In this document: one piece after another, positions 23,575 to 35,420 of the stretch
Layout: every line of letters starts with the position of its first letter
Numbering within the stretch: the first letter of the stretch is position 1
NCBI RefSeq assembly: GCF_030269925.1
Contig: NC_085107.1
Coordinates: 14,508,001-14,572,000 of the forward strand
Direction of reading: 5' to 3'
From: Bombyx mori
Taxonomy: Eukaryota > Arthropoda > Insecta > Lepidoptera > Bombycidae
DNA: 64,000 nucleotides
Notes under the pieces: generated by a model
The model's database searches: none
Seen by the model: only the letters and a program-made list of their open reading frames with translations
What the model was told of the DNA's origin: nothing
Program-made: the position numbers and the translations under genes

Positions 23575-23811
23575 GGCCGTCTGGTGTAGTGGTAAGTGAC
23601 ATGGTCACTACACAAGGGGGTCGCGGGTTCGAATCCCGGCAAGGGAAGATATTTGTATGATAAATATAAAAAATATCTTTCCAGAGTTATGGATGTATAT
23701 TAAATATAAGTATGTGTATAATAAAAATCTTACATTTATTTCCGTTATCTGGTACCTGTAACACAAGTTCTTTACGAACTTATCACGGGACCAGTTAACG
23801 TGGCGTGATTG
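23575..23811 (+). mobile_element. tRNA-derived SINE, full copy
   Basis: Pol III-type A- and B-box head, body with TTTCCGTTATCTGGTACCTG, end TAACGTGGCGTGATTG. The head resembles a tRNA but its linkage to a repeated body shows it is a SINE, not a working tRNA gene. Confidence 0.8.
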
Positions 23812-23882
23812 TTAGTAAATAATTATATTTATTTATTTATTTATATACATACGGCTCTATCTATATTTTATGTGTTCTGTGG

Positions 23883-24001
23883 CTTTTTTTTTATTTGTTC
23901 AGGAAGAAATAACCGGACTTCCGCCCTCCACTGGGGATAGAGGGCGGAGCATGTCACATGACTAAAACCTCCTGTCGCTCAACAACCAACGTCCAAAGTG
24001 A
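23883..24001 (-). mobile_element. R1-clade LINE 3'-UTR fragment
   Basis: About 120 bp. Read on the minus strand it contains a TTGTTGAGCGACAGGAGGTT block almost identical to the 3' UTR of the copy at 49664-50256, then a hairpin (23921-23947, arms CCGCCCTC and GAGGGCGG), then an A-rich tail. Only the end of the element survives. The left boundary in the T run is clear; the right is approximate. Confidence 0.75.
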
Positions 24002-24493
24002 AGCGTTATCATCATCAATACTTTAGCGATGGCTCAAACACACAAAAATCGATATTATATCCATTTTAAAATAATCGATGACGATAATGGATGCTCTGTC
24101 GCTAATCTTGCTACGTCGCATTGAAGTTTCGTGCTAACTTTTACATAATAATAACATTTGTGTGTCCCGCGGGGGAACTTTTGACTGAGACTTTCAAATT
24201 AATTACTGAAAATTTTGAAAATTGTCGTAAATATACCTTTTGTATATTTCAATCAAATGCACATTTAAATGATCAGTTTGCTTAGTTCTTTTTCCATTTC
24301 TAGACCTTGCAGTATGTGTAGTACAATTCTTATCGAGCAAGATGACGATTCACAAGAAATGACATAATTAGCATACGACCTATTCTTAAGATATATCAGC
24401 ATTATATTATTAATTTGTACGTATTTTAGTATTTTTAATATGACATTTTATGTTACGTTGAAGTTAATTTTGTGGTAGTCTATTCTTTATTTT

Positions 24494-24738
24494 ATTTTTT
24501 ATTGCTTAGATGGAAGGACGAGCTCACAGCCCACCTGATGTTAAGTGGTTACTGGAGCCCATAGACATCAACAACGTAAATACGCCACCCACCTTGAGAT
24601 ATAAGTTCTAACGTCTCCAGTATAGTTACAACGACTGCTCCACCCTTCAAACCGAAACGCATTGCTGATTCACGGCAGAAATAGGCAGGGTTGTAGTACC
24701 TTCCCGTGTGAACTCACAAGAGATCATAACACCAGTAA
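24494..24738 (-). mobile_element. BMC1-type LINE 3' tail
   Basis: ATTTTTTATTGCTTAGATGG to ATAACACCAGTAA; a moderately diverged copy. Confidence 0.86.
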
Positions 24739-26725
24739 CTCTACTGCAATATTACTCTATAATGCCTACAAAAGTATAAATGTATGCAATTCGATCGATT
24801 TAATAACGTCAAAGTCTGTGCAAAACTTAATACAATATGCATACGTTAATTCGTGTGACATCCTAAAACATCATTCTGTCAATTAGGATGGGTTTATATG
24901 CAAATATAATTTCCGACTGCCGTTCGTTACGTATGTACGAAGCGGGTTCATTTTGAATTCGCTGTGTCTATTCAGTACGTTTTGTTGTTGATTTATAAGC
25001 GTTCAAGTTAGACGGTAAAGAGATTTTGATTGTAATCGACTACGTTCATGCCGACAAAGGTTACCACGTTTGTTTTAAGTCAGTAGATGTTTAAATGGTC
25101 TTCAGAGCTGATATATTTGACAATTTGAATGTCGCCTCGAGACACGAGGCTGTATTCTAAATGATTATATAACAATTGACGCATCCAAAAATAAGCAGAA
25201 TTGTGGTAAAAACACAAGAAGTGAATCCTTCAGATATACCCTATTTCATTTCATGGTGGGTTTAAAAAAAGAAGATTGGGTTGCTCAAGAAGGCAATCCT
25301 TTGACTCAAATCAAACGATGGATATTGGCCCGTGGCATGGCCCTTTGATTAGCATATCTCCCCTTTTGTATATCGAGCATAGTGTTATTCACTCATTGTT
25401 CCATATATTACACTTAATTTGGCACATAAACAACCCTATACGTATTTGAGTATACTGAGTTCACACTCACACAGACCCCATATCATATATTGTGCATACG
25501 AAAAATAAAACTAGGGTCTCTTAGATATGTTCGGGACCAAATTCCATAAATAAATGAAAATGAAATAACATAGGTAAAGAAAAACGTGATTAAGGAAGTA
25601 GATACAATTTTTATCCTTAACGGTGTTATATGATATTTTTGAATTAGCAGATCGGTGTTCGATTGTAGAGTCAGGTTATTTTACAAAATTATTTATTCGG
25701 AAAAATAGGTACCTACATACCCATAATAATATGCAAAAATATTAGGAAACAAAAAGAAATGTATATTATATTTTCCCTTAGTAATCTTTTTTCACGAAAG
25801 TGTACAATGCATAAATGTTACAATTTAATTAAATATTGACATTTCAATGATTTAATTTAAATAACTTATTATTTTTCAATATGACGATAAAATTTAGAAT
25901 GGGATTTTAAATAAATTACAAACATCAATCAGCCAGCCAGCCCTTCATGGGCCTCTGGTACAAAAAGTTTGGATTAATTAGAAATAAAGTGAACAAGCCC
26001 TCATTAAAGACGCAACGTCAGAATTTTAGGCGAATCGACGTTGGGTTATTCTTTACGAATATATCGTTTCACTTTCGTAACGGCATCTGCGAGGATCATT
26101 AGAATTCTCAGCCGAACAGGGTTCTCGTATATAGCAATATTATTTTATAGAACATTCCACATGCTTTATTATTCTTGTGGAGTTTTATTGTTTTAGTAAC
26201 CTTCATTATATTGTTTGAGAACGGAGAAATAATTAATTAAGCAGGAAACTTTAAGTGAGATTTTATTCTAATGATTCTTTTTAGTTTAATTCGTGATAAT
26301 TTCATGATCTTAATGTAATTATTATCAAATCCACGATTATTAAATAGTCATCCTAAAAATAAGTCTGGTTTTGTATTGTATGGTTAGGATATTCATTTCT
26401 GAAAAAAAAAATGATTAGGCTAAGAACCTAAAAGTGCTCATTGAGATCAACATACAAAAAGTACTGGGCAGTGTCATTGCCGGTAATTAAAATACAATAC
26501 AAGACTCCGAACATACTAGGTTTTATTGTCCTCAAAAAGAAAACAGATTAAAAAGAACATCTAAGAAACATTTACCAATACGAGCGTAACCTGTCAATAA
26601 GTATTCTTTTCTCAAAGCACAGGTAGAGAAAAATGGGATGTATGTACAAAATATTTGATGGGTTAAAATTGTACAACATAAAATATATTAAAATGGTGGC
26701 TGAATATATTTTATAGGTAATCTAT
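24739..26725. other. No recognised feature
   Basis: Almost 2 kb of AT-rich DNA with no repeat or coding signal that I can identify. Confidence 0.5.
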
Positions 26726-27022
26726 TCTTATATATATATATATATAAATGAATTGCTGTTCGTTAGTCTCGCTAAAACTCGAGAACGGCTTGACCGATTT
26801 GGCTAATTTTAGTCTCGAATTATTTGTGAAAGTCCAGAGAAGGTTTAAAAGGTAGATAAATATGAAAATGCTTGGAATTAAATAAAAATAACAATTTTGT
26901 TTTTCCTTTGATGTGTCCCCCGTCGGACGGATTCCTTTTGTTTGTTTTAAGTTTATTTTATACAAAAGTTTAGGTCTTTTATTTATCGATTGAGGCACTA
27001 CGAAGTCTACCGGGTCAGCTAG
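26726..27022 (+). mobile_element. Helitron-like element
   Basis: AT-rich start, GAATTGCTGTTCGTTAGTCT, and end CGAAGTCTACCGGGTCAGCTAG before T. Same family as 31322-31580 and 61792-62076. Confidence 0.68.
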
Positions 27023-27829
27023 TAATAATAATAAATTAATATAATTTTATGTCTCAATATTACTACTAATAAATTTAGCTAGCGATTCAAGTTAATATTG
27101 AAGCTGAACAATGCGCATCTATGCGGCTTTAGATATGAGTTTATCGGGTTAATTCCCATGCAATAAAGGCTCTAGCTTCCACCGGAGTATACTGCATGAT
27201 GAACCTGAATTGGTTTTCGACCGACCTCGACCTGCATCGGCTTATAACTGAAGCTGAGAGCAAATTATAGATTACTTAAATTTATAGGTGCTGAGTGGGT
27301 TTGCAATGGTGATTAAATTTTGTTGCTTTTTATTAGTGTTGGTAGGATAAAGTGTAGTAGAATAAATGGCGTTTCAATATTTATCTGTTATTCAGTCTGA
27401 GTTTACGGTTTGCACAAATTTCTGCTGAAATACAAACACGGTGGGCGACCGTCGACGGCAGGAGTTCGAACACACCTAACCGAATCAATAGTCTGCGGTC
27501 AGCAAAATATTGGTTTGTCTGAATATCTGTCTGCCATTCAAAATTTAAACAGAATTTTCGATCTATTATTTTCTTTCGTTGACAGAAATATAATAGGTCT
27601 CTCAAATAAAACCGTGAATCTTGAAATATGTTTTGTTTATGAGATTATATATTCTAGGTACATACGTGGGTAGTTAGATAATTGAAGTATTAATTTATTT
27701 TAAATTATTCTGACAATGATCGAGCAGTTGTCCTAGCCATCGCTCATACTATACGCAACTAACATACTACAACTATTAATAATGCAAACCCATTGTTAAA
27801 AGGCTGTATGTAGACCGTGACCTTTTATT
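27023..27829. other. No recognised gene
   Basis: Two overlapping opposite frames (27381-27605, 27410-27673) share the same GC-richer patch; neither resembles a known domain. Confidence 0.45.
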
Positions 27830-28060
27830 CTCTACCTAATCGTCGGTAGCTTTAGGGGATCCTCCTACTACGCGCGGACGAGTATGTGAGCTCGCGGGGC
27901 TCAAACTGAGATAAGTTAACACTCTGGCAAGAATTCACCACCGGATCGAGATCCAGCGAGAAACTGAGTGGGTAGTATCAATAGGATCGGTCGAACTCTT
28001 GGAGTAACTAGTGCTTGGAGACCCTAAAAGCACCGAGAGTGGATCGGGAGGGTCCGATAG
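27830..28060 (-). mobile_element. Bm1-type SINE, diverged
   Basis: Recognisable blocks GGTAGCTTTAGG..., GAGCTCGCGGGGCTCAAACT, ACCACCGGATCGAGATCC, GAGAAACTGAGTGGG and CCTAAAAGCACCGA in Bm1 order, with many deletions. Confidence 0.65.
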
Positions 28061-28094
28061 GATATGAATAATAATATCTTCTTCTGGAAAAAAA

Positions 28095-28609
28095 AGTCAT
28101 GGTGACTCTTACCTAAAATAACATTAATGTCACCAGACTATTTAATTTAGAGTTGTATTCGACAAAAGTCAGTCATGGTGGCTCTTACTTAAAATAAAAT
28201 TAATGTCACCAGACTATTTAGTTTAGAATATTCGACAAAAGTCAATCATGGTGGCTCTTACCTAAAATAAAATTAATGTCACCAGACTATTTAGTTTAGA
28301 GTATTCGACAAAAGTCAGTCATGGTGGCTCTTAGCTAAAATAAAATTAATGTCACCAGACTATTTAGTTTAGAGTATTCGACAAAAGTCAGTCATGGTGG
28401 CTCTTACCTAAAATAAAATTAATGTCACCAGACTATTTAGTTTAGAGTATTCGACAAAAGTCAGTCATGGTGGCTCTTACCTAAAATAAAATTAATGTCA
28501 CCAGACTATTTAGTTTAGAGTATTCGACAAAAGTCAGTCATGGTGGCTCTTACCTAAAATAAAATTAATGTCACCAGACTATTTAGTTTAGAGTTGTGTT
28601 CGACAAAAA
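28095..28609. repeat. 73-bp minisatellite, seven copies
   Basis: Copies start near 28095, 28171, 28244, 28317, 28390, 28463 and 28536: after the first (76 bp) every step is exactly 73 bp. Each contains GTCATGGTGGCTCTTACCTA and TGTCACCAGACTATTTAG. Copies differ by only one or a few bases. The array ends about 90 bp past the donor of the CAT exon. Confidence 0.95.
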
Positions 28610-28698
28610 ATGATCTTAAAAAATATAGGGTTAGTCGTAGTTACATTTGAGTTGCTGTTTATTATTATTAATATTTTTTTAATTATTGCAATACGTAC

Positions 28699-28870
28699 CT
28701 ATCAGAGTCAGCATCATGGAAGTGCTAACATAAGCCAGTAGGATGATGCCCAGACTCAGCACTATAGCCAGAGGGATGGAACGCTTAGGGTTGTTGGCCT
28801 CTTCTCCGGTGGTAGCAATGATATCGAACCCGATGAAAGCGTAGAAGCAAGTAGCGGCGCCGCTGAACAC
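28699..28870 (-). CDS. Cationic amino acid transporter (SLC7/CAT family), next internal exon
   Basis: This is the next recognised exon of the same transporter. On the minus strand an acceptor ending TTACACAG precedes it and the donor GTACGT follows, giving 172 bp (57 codons plus one base). It begins [16 protein letters not shown], followed by [17 protein letters not shown], which is the most diagnostic block of the CAT family. A hydrophobic segment, [20 protein letters not shown], follows. Joined to the exon at 45680-45888 it rebuilds a continuous [18 protein letters not shown] motif with no phase shift. The conserved TGEE-x-NP stretch and intact splice sites argue for a functional gene. A 73-bp tandem repeat begins only about 90 bp past the donor. 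The remaining downstream exons were not found at lower coordinates. The family is clear; which CAT paralogue is not. Confidence 0.93.
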
Positions 28871-28943
28871 CTGTGTAATAAGTAAATATAGTTATTTAAA
28901 AAAATCACGCTTGTATTGCAAGTCGAAATATATTCTTTTATAA

Positions 28944-29188
28944 TTTTTTTTTATTGCTTAGATGGGTGGACGAGCTCACAGCCCACCTGATGTTAAGTGG
29001 TTACTGGAGCCCATAGACATCTACAACGTACATGCGTCGCCCACCTTGAGATATAAGTTCTAAGTTCTTAGTATTGTTACAACGGCTGCCCCGCCTTTCA
29101 AACCGAAACGCATTACTGCTTCACGACAGAAATAGGCGGGGTAGTGGTACCTACCCGTGCGGACTCACAAGTGGTCCTACCACCAGTA
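28944..29188 (-). mobile_element. BMC1-type LINE 3' tail beside CAT exon
   Basis: A complete tail in the CAT intron, about 75 bp upstream of the exon at 28699-28870 in gene orientation and in sense with the gene. Confidence 0.88.
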
Positions 29189-29820
29189 AAAGCCACCACC
29201 ATGATGTGATTCTGATCAGAAACAAAGTATCAAAATTATTGCATAATTATTAGTCCTTGCTGATAAAGTTAATCGACTTAAAATTAAATTGGCGATTGTT
29301 ACGCTGAAAGATTTCATAACATAACATTTATGTTTCCAACAATAGTTTTAATACACTTCTCTGTCTATACAATGATATTTTCAATAAGAGTAATAGTTTA
29401 AAGGCATATACGACACTAAGACGTTAACGTCTTTAAAGTTATTGTGTCCAGTAACAAAGAAAACCTTTCACCAAGCTTCCACGTTTCTAATCAATTCTTA
29501 ATCGCAATAACTTTGTGATGAAACTACAACACAAAGTAAATCCAATTTACTACCAACTCCATTCAATCCAATATATTAGAAAAAAAAAGTATTATTACCA
29601 ACTTATTGTCAATGATTTAAACTTTTGATGAAATTTTTCAAATACAGAAGTTAATATTATACCATTGAGAGACACATTTATTAACTTATTGGTTGACTTT
29701 AAGAATTCGAAGAATAGACAGGTCGTATTGCAACATTACGCTTAGAAGCTAAATGTGGACGAAATAAAATAATATTGTATTCTGAAGAATCGATAATTTT
29801 GTAGGGTTTTGTTCAGTTTT

Positions 29821-30072
29821 TACTGGTGGTAGGACCTCTTGTGAGTCCGCGCGGGTGGGTACCACCACCCCGCCTATTTCTGCCGTGAAACCAGTAATGC
29901 GTTTCGGTTTGAAGGGTGGGGCAGCCGTTGTAACTATACTTGAGACCTTAGAACTTATATCTCAAGGTGGGTGGCGCATTTACGTTGTGGATGTCTATGG
30001 GCTCCAGTAACCACTTAACACCAGGTGGGCTGTGAGCTCGTCCAACCATCTAAGCAATGAAAAAAAAAAAAG
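29821..30072 (+). mobile_element. BMC1-type LINE 3' tail
   Basis: TACTGGTGGTAGGACC to CTAAGCAATGAAAAAAAAAA. Inverted relative to the copy at 28944-29188, with about 630 bp between them. Confidence 0.88.
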
Positions 30073-31321
30073 TTGAGATTTCGGTGTATATCTAAATATT
30101 AGTAGAAATATTTTATAATTTTTTCTGTGTTCTAATGACTTAGATACTTTTATATTTATTTTAAATAGTTTTGTTTTTGAAAACGTTCTAAGAATTTAAA
30201 ATGTTTTACCGCTTTTCGAAACTGATTCATTAGTATTTCAGTCTATGTTAAAATGTAAAATTTAGATATACTTCAATTTAACTTTGTCTTTTTAGAATAA
30301 AATTTTCGCAGCAGATTTACATTGAGTTAGTTATATTACAACTTATTGTGGTATGTCCCGGCTATTTATTTCTTTAGGCGCATATTTTATTCATACCACG
30401 TAAGTTTCATCGAAGTATGCGGCGAGATTCAATATTGAGCAAGTTTATTTAAAATTCAGATATTTTAAACTTAAGATTTCAATGTAAAATTTCAATAAGA
30501 TTTGTTAGATGATATTGAATGTATTGTGGTGACCTTTTTTATTTTAAATGATAGTTTTTTTTACTAATTTGGAGTGGATTGTTCTTTTTTTTTTCAAAGA
30601 TTCTACGGATTGAAGTTATGTGAATTCTTGCGTGTTTAGTTTTAGTTTAGCGTGTAAGTTCCTAATCCTATTTATCATTGTTATTTTAACTGACGCTGAA
30701 GTAAATTCTGCCGGTGTTAATTATTTCTTATTGCCGTCTGTAGCCGAATTGCGGTAACATCACGTAGTAAGTATATTTATGACGTGATAAAGATATGAAT
30801 TAAATAGGAAAAGATCGTGAGATCGCTTTATACATCAGAGTGCTATCACAATCAGCATTTCAGGTTTGGTTATGCGTTCTTCTGGAAAGAGTAGGAGAGC
30901 CGAGAGTTAATAAATATTATGATTTATTATAAAAAGTAGCAAACAGTTGATAATTTTGATCTAAAATCACATCACTCAAATGTCATGACTATAAGATACA
31001 TCAATAAAAAACACCGACAAAGTGTAAAAAGAGAATTTATATTGGAATACAATTTGATGGGATTGACACAGTGACACACATACGAATACATTTGGGCTTT
31101 TTATGTTAAATCAATACTGTAATTTGATTTTTTTTCTTTAGTGATAAAAAATGTGGTGACTATCACAGAACAAAAAGAATTTAATAAAAGCCTGTTTCTC
31201 GCCGACGTTTACAAGATATCTTTGTATATAATATATATGAGTATACAATATATCAAGGAGTGAAAGTTCGTTTGGGTTTAAGCGACGTTTCGATACCAAT
31301 ACGTGATATTTATATTTGTAA
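30073..31321. other. CAT intron, no recognised feature
   Basis: AT-rich intronic DNA without repeats I can name. Confidence 0.5.
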
Positions 31322-31580
31322 CTAGCTGAACCGGCAGACTTCGTAGTGCCTCAATCGATAAATAAAATCCGTCCGCCGGGGGACACATCAAAGGAAAAAC
31401 TAAATTGTTATTTTTATTGAATTCTGAGCATTTTCATATGTATCTACCTTTTAAACCTTCTCTGGACTTCCACAAATAATTCAAGACCAAAATTAGTCAA
31501 ATCGGTCCAGCCGTTCTCGAGTTTTAGCGAGACTAACGAACAGCTATTCATTTTTATATATGTATACATACCTATATAGA
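31322..31580 (-). mobile_element. Helitron-like element in CAT intron
   Basis: Minus strand: TCTATATAGG start, ACTACGAAGTCTGCCGG...CTAG end; in the same orientation as the CAT gene. Confidence 0.68.
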
Positions 31581-31939
31581 TTAAAGGTGCGTTTTATTTG
31601 GTATTAACATTTACAGTTCGATGTTTTTAATTGAACTTCAACTAAGTTTATACCATTGAAATAGCTGAAGAAGTTTTTCTGTTATGATATTTTTTCGAAA
31701 TTTTAAATTTTAAATAGCTCTCCTGTAAAGTTGCTTAAACCAAATGGCGTTTCACCTCTATATGTTTCGAAAACAACAGGCAGGGTTAACTTCCAAAGAC
31801 CATCCGCTTAGTGCTAAATCTTGTGTGTTGTCATCAAAACAAACATAAAAGCCTAATATTTGAATTTAAGCATTCCAAATTCTGCTTGAAGATTTAACAA
31901 CCGTTAAACAATGCATTTGAATTTAATTTCGCAGGATTG

Positions 31940-32182
31940 TGCCGTTATTTCTATTGTGATGAAGTCTATGGACGCTGTTAGCTACCTCTTGGGTCAAGAG
32001 CCCACTGAGTTTCTCGCCGGATCTTCTAAGTGGGTCGCGTTTTCGATCCGATGGTAGATTCTGCGAAGCACTGCTCTTACTAGGGCCAGTGTCAGCAACA
32101 CTGCTTGAGCCCCGTGAGGTCACCTACACGTCAAGGAGAAACTGAAATAGCCTCTCAAGGCTATCAGCATAGGTAGGAAAAA
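31940..32182 (+). mobile_element. Bm1-type SINE, 5'-truncated
   Basis: GAGCCCACTGAGTTTCTCGC to GCTATCAGCATAGGTAGGAA plus an A run. Confidence 0.8.
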
Positions 32183-34977
32183 AAATCTAGTCCAATACAA
32201 TAAATTTATATGTATGTGTGGTGGACTAATCGAAATTTCTGCACTGATTATTTTACTTTATGCCTGAAGGCGCACGATGGGATTAATATTTTTGTATTCG
32301 ACTACGGCTTGTAAATAAAAATAAATTGGCATTTGATTGTAAAATTTTTGAAGGCAAATGAAATGAAAGTCTACAATTATTTCAGATCAGTTAAAACATT
32401 TCGCTATAGTCATTTATTAAACAATGCTTTTTTATTTTCTTTGTCTTTGGACGCATATTTATATTAAATGCTAAATACATAATTTAGACATATTCTAGCA
32501 TATTCATATTAGAGAATTTTGTACTTTTTCGTATTAAGCAATCTAAATTTAAAAAAAATTTTGATTCTAAATATAAATTGAATTCTTTTCGATGATGACT
32601 TTTTGTTAGAGTCGGAATAAAATACATATATAAAAGGAGAAAAAGGAATTAGCCCGAAATCTTTTACGCGGATTCACAAAACGATTGCAAAAAACATATT
32701 GAAATTTGGACAGATCATTGTCATTCCTGTCGGATATTTAACAGATATAAGAAAGATTAGAAATACATATCTGTGAAACCATTTTGGGACAAGAACTCTT
32801 GCTTGTAATGAAAATTAGTGTCAAACTAATTTGTCTAAAGAAGAGGCGGTTAGATTGTATTTTTCCATATTTTACTTTCTTCCTACATACGAAATTATTA
32901 CATTACGAAAACGGCTCACATTTGTAGTCTCAAGCATTAATTACTGTGTTCTGTTATTATCGCTTAGTTGCGCACACATTTCCTTAAAGACATGGATATA
33001 GTTGAGTGAGGGCTTTTGATAATGTTCATTATTGTCTTAATTAGACATTGCCTCTCAAACCTTGTCCCACAGCTTTGAGTTTTTTTGCAGTGTGTTGGCT
33101 TATCTTGCTTACGAGTCAATTGTATTGTATAGTGTTTCTCCAGTTATACTCCTCAACTGTGAGGGTAGGCACACCACCGTAGTTGACCTTCGTCCTTATG
33201 CTATGTCGTCCTGTCGGTTACCCTGAGAGGATCGTAGATGATGGAATCGAGGGCGGTGCGGACCTAATTACACCAAAGCATTGGACTGCGCCCCCACCAT
33301 TTTTTTCTTTCCACTTGCCATTTGTATATTAGCCCACTCATTAATTTAGAAAGGCTCACTTATTCTGGGCAGAAATAGAAATTATGTTGCTATCCTCTAG
33401 TCTAGTCCTACAAGGTGATACTAGAAAAATAGCTGAAAATTAAGGATGGGGAATGAATTATAAGTGGCAAGAAATAATTTATTCTGCTAGCCTGCAGAAT
33501 ATTCGTAGACCAGAAGATAAGCTACGTCAGATCCATAGCCTCAAAACGTAGTTCAGGATCAATTTCATTTCTTCAATTACACGGGTCAACACCAAATTGG
33601 ACTTTGATTGCAAAGCATAAAATTTCGATATCTTAGATCGTAATTAGACGAAAAGAAAATACATGGCATGAAACAGTTTGCTTTTGAACTTTAATCAATT
33701 GACCACATATGAAACAAAATGCATCAGCATCGTATTTACACTTTCGTGAAATTTTAAGTTTTTCTGGGCTTGTACAAAACACCTGATCGTTGTTTATGAT
33801 TCGAGTGCCATCTAGTGGCACTTTGTAAACGTAAACACCCCACTCTCATAGCGCGGTTTTTTTTAAAGTATTAAAATTAATTAAAATTTATAACCAAATT
33901 GAAAAATGAGTATTATTACTATAACTATCACAAAAGCAAACTTTATACCAAAAAAGGTATTTTATTTTCGTTTTTGTGAATAATTAACCGGAAAAACCTA
34001 GTATAAACGTTAGGACAAAGAACGAAATATTTTTTGTAGAATTGTGTTATCTAACCAATAGATTTGTCATAGATCAATTTTCCGATAAGGAACTTAATAA
34101 GGCCCTCCCGCTCGAATAGAATTTAAACTATGAATAGAGCTGAAACCATGTCAATGTCTAGACGGCTAGCCCCTGCAACAGGTGGAAATGTTCATTGAAG
34201 CTTAAACTTTATTCTCAAAACAGGAAGAATGAATTTGGAATGATGAGTTTCTTCGTCAAATATTGGTTGATCTAGAAATATGAGCCCTTGACATTCACAT
34301 TCAATGTCAAGGATAAATGACGTTGTTCGGTTAGGAGAAACATTGATTAACTATTATTTGATTATCTTTCTTGTTTTTGTTCCAACCTTCAGGTACCGTA
34401 TTACAGAAAAGGAGGAAACTTCTCTGTATTTTCTATGTGAACATTGCGTAGTAAGTGGAAAAGTAGACAGTCCTCGGCACACTTTCAACCTCAAGGATGC
34501 GTCGAATAGTGCCACTTGTGCTGGATTTAGAGCTGGGAAAAGTTGCTTAATGCACCCGAGTGGCCTAAATAGATCCACGTGTGAATATTATGCAATGTTA
34601 TAAAGATATCGACCGACGAACTAATCGACCCACGTCCCAGCAAAAACTAAATGCTCGGCATATCTTATACAATGATAAATATCGCTTAAAGATCTTCGTT
34701 ATAAATAGTCTGATCGACTAAACCGGTTCGACCCAGCTTCCTCCGCCGCCATCAAAACTTTAATTGAATCTTAATTTAGAATCAAATTTACCCGTCACTT
34801 TCAAATTGAGTGTTGTGGTTATTGACACAGGTTTATTTATAAACCTACTTCGTATTAGTGAACAAAAATACTTTGGACGAGAAGCGTGCCTACTTTCAAA
34901 AGACAATTTCAATTCACAATAAACAATGCTAAGTATAAGATGATGTCACCGTATATCTGTGCAGTTGACTCTTGATC
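32183..34977. other. CAT intron, no recognised feature
   Basis: 2.8 kb of mostly AT-rich DNA. A 99-aa frame at 34304-34603 has no recognisable domain; a GC-richer patch at 33160-33300 may be an old repeat. Confidence 0.45.
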
Positions 34978-34991
34978 TCCTATTTGGATAT
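34978..34991. repeat. Target-site duplication, left copy
   Basis: TCCTATTTGGATAT, identical to 41819-41832; the two copies bracket the full-length LINE. Confidence 0.9.
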
Positions 34992-35420
34992 TTTTTTTTT
35001 TTTTTTTTTTTTTTTTCCACAGGAGAAAATCGCCGGATCCCCACCCGCGCGGCAGGTGGGGTATGTGGGAGTTGAACCTCACTAAAAACTCCTGCCGCTC
35101 ACAACCGGCGCCCTACCTCGGACCGGGCCGGAGCCCAGTCGGGGCTATTGAAACGGCGGGACAGGGTTGACGCAGAGCACATTACATCCATCCCACCGTC
35201 CCACGGACGCCGGACCGGTGGCCGCCAGCGAAACGACCACCGGTTCCCTCGTTCAGCGGGCCGAGAGCCCGCTTTGATGGCGCCGCGTTACACCTTCCCC
35301 CAGAGCGGTCGGGGGAACGCGGTCTACCATCACCCGGCTTCCTATTGCGGGTGAGCGTGCAGAGCACGCCACCCCTCGTCTGGGTCCCTCCCCGCACAAA
35401 ACGGGTGGGACCCCTAGCTC
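34992..35420 (-). other. LINE 3' UTR, terminal hairpin and A tail
   Basis: About 400 bp after the ORF2 stop end in 26 A residues (T on the plus strand, 34991-35016). Just before the tail is a hairpin at 35039-35061 with arms CCCCACC and GGTGGGG. The 3' UTR is clearly related to those of the truncated copies at 49664-50256 and 23883-24001. Its likely role is recognition by the reverse transcriptase. Confidence 0.8.

Noticed and set aside
23575..23650. Possible functional tRNA gene (also at 11985-12053 and 19880-19949)
   Set aside because: A- and B-box are good, but the three copies share the same non-tRNA body downstream, so they are SINE heads.
27381..27673. Opposed 74- and 87-aa frames as an exon
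   Set aside because: No family resemblance and no coding signal separates the two strands.
28095..28609. CRISPR-like array
   Set aside because: Whole 73-bp units are repeated in tandem with no unique spacers, in an animal genome intron; it is a minisatellite.
34304..34603. 99-aa frame as a gene
   Set aside because: No domain, hydrophobic start looks accidental, and the opposite strand is open as well.
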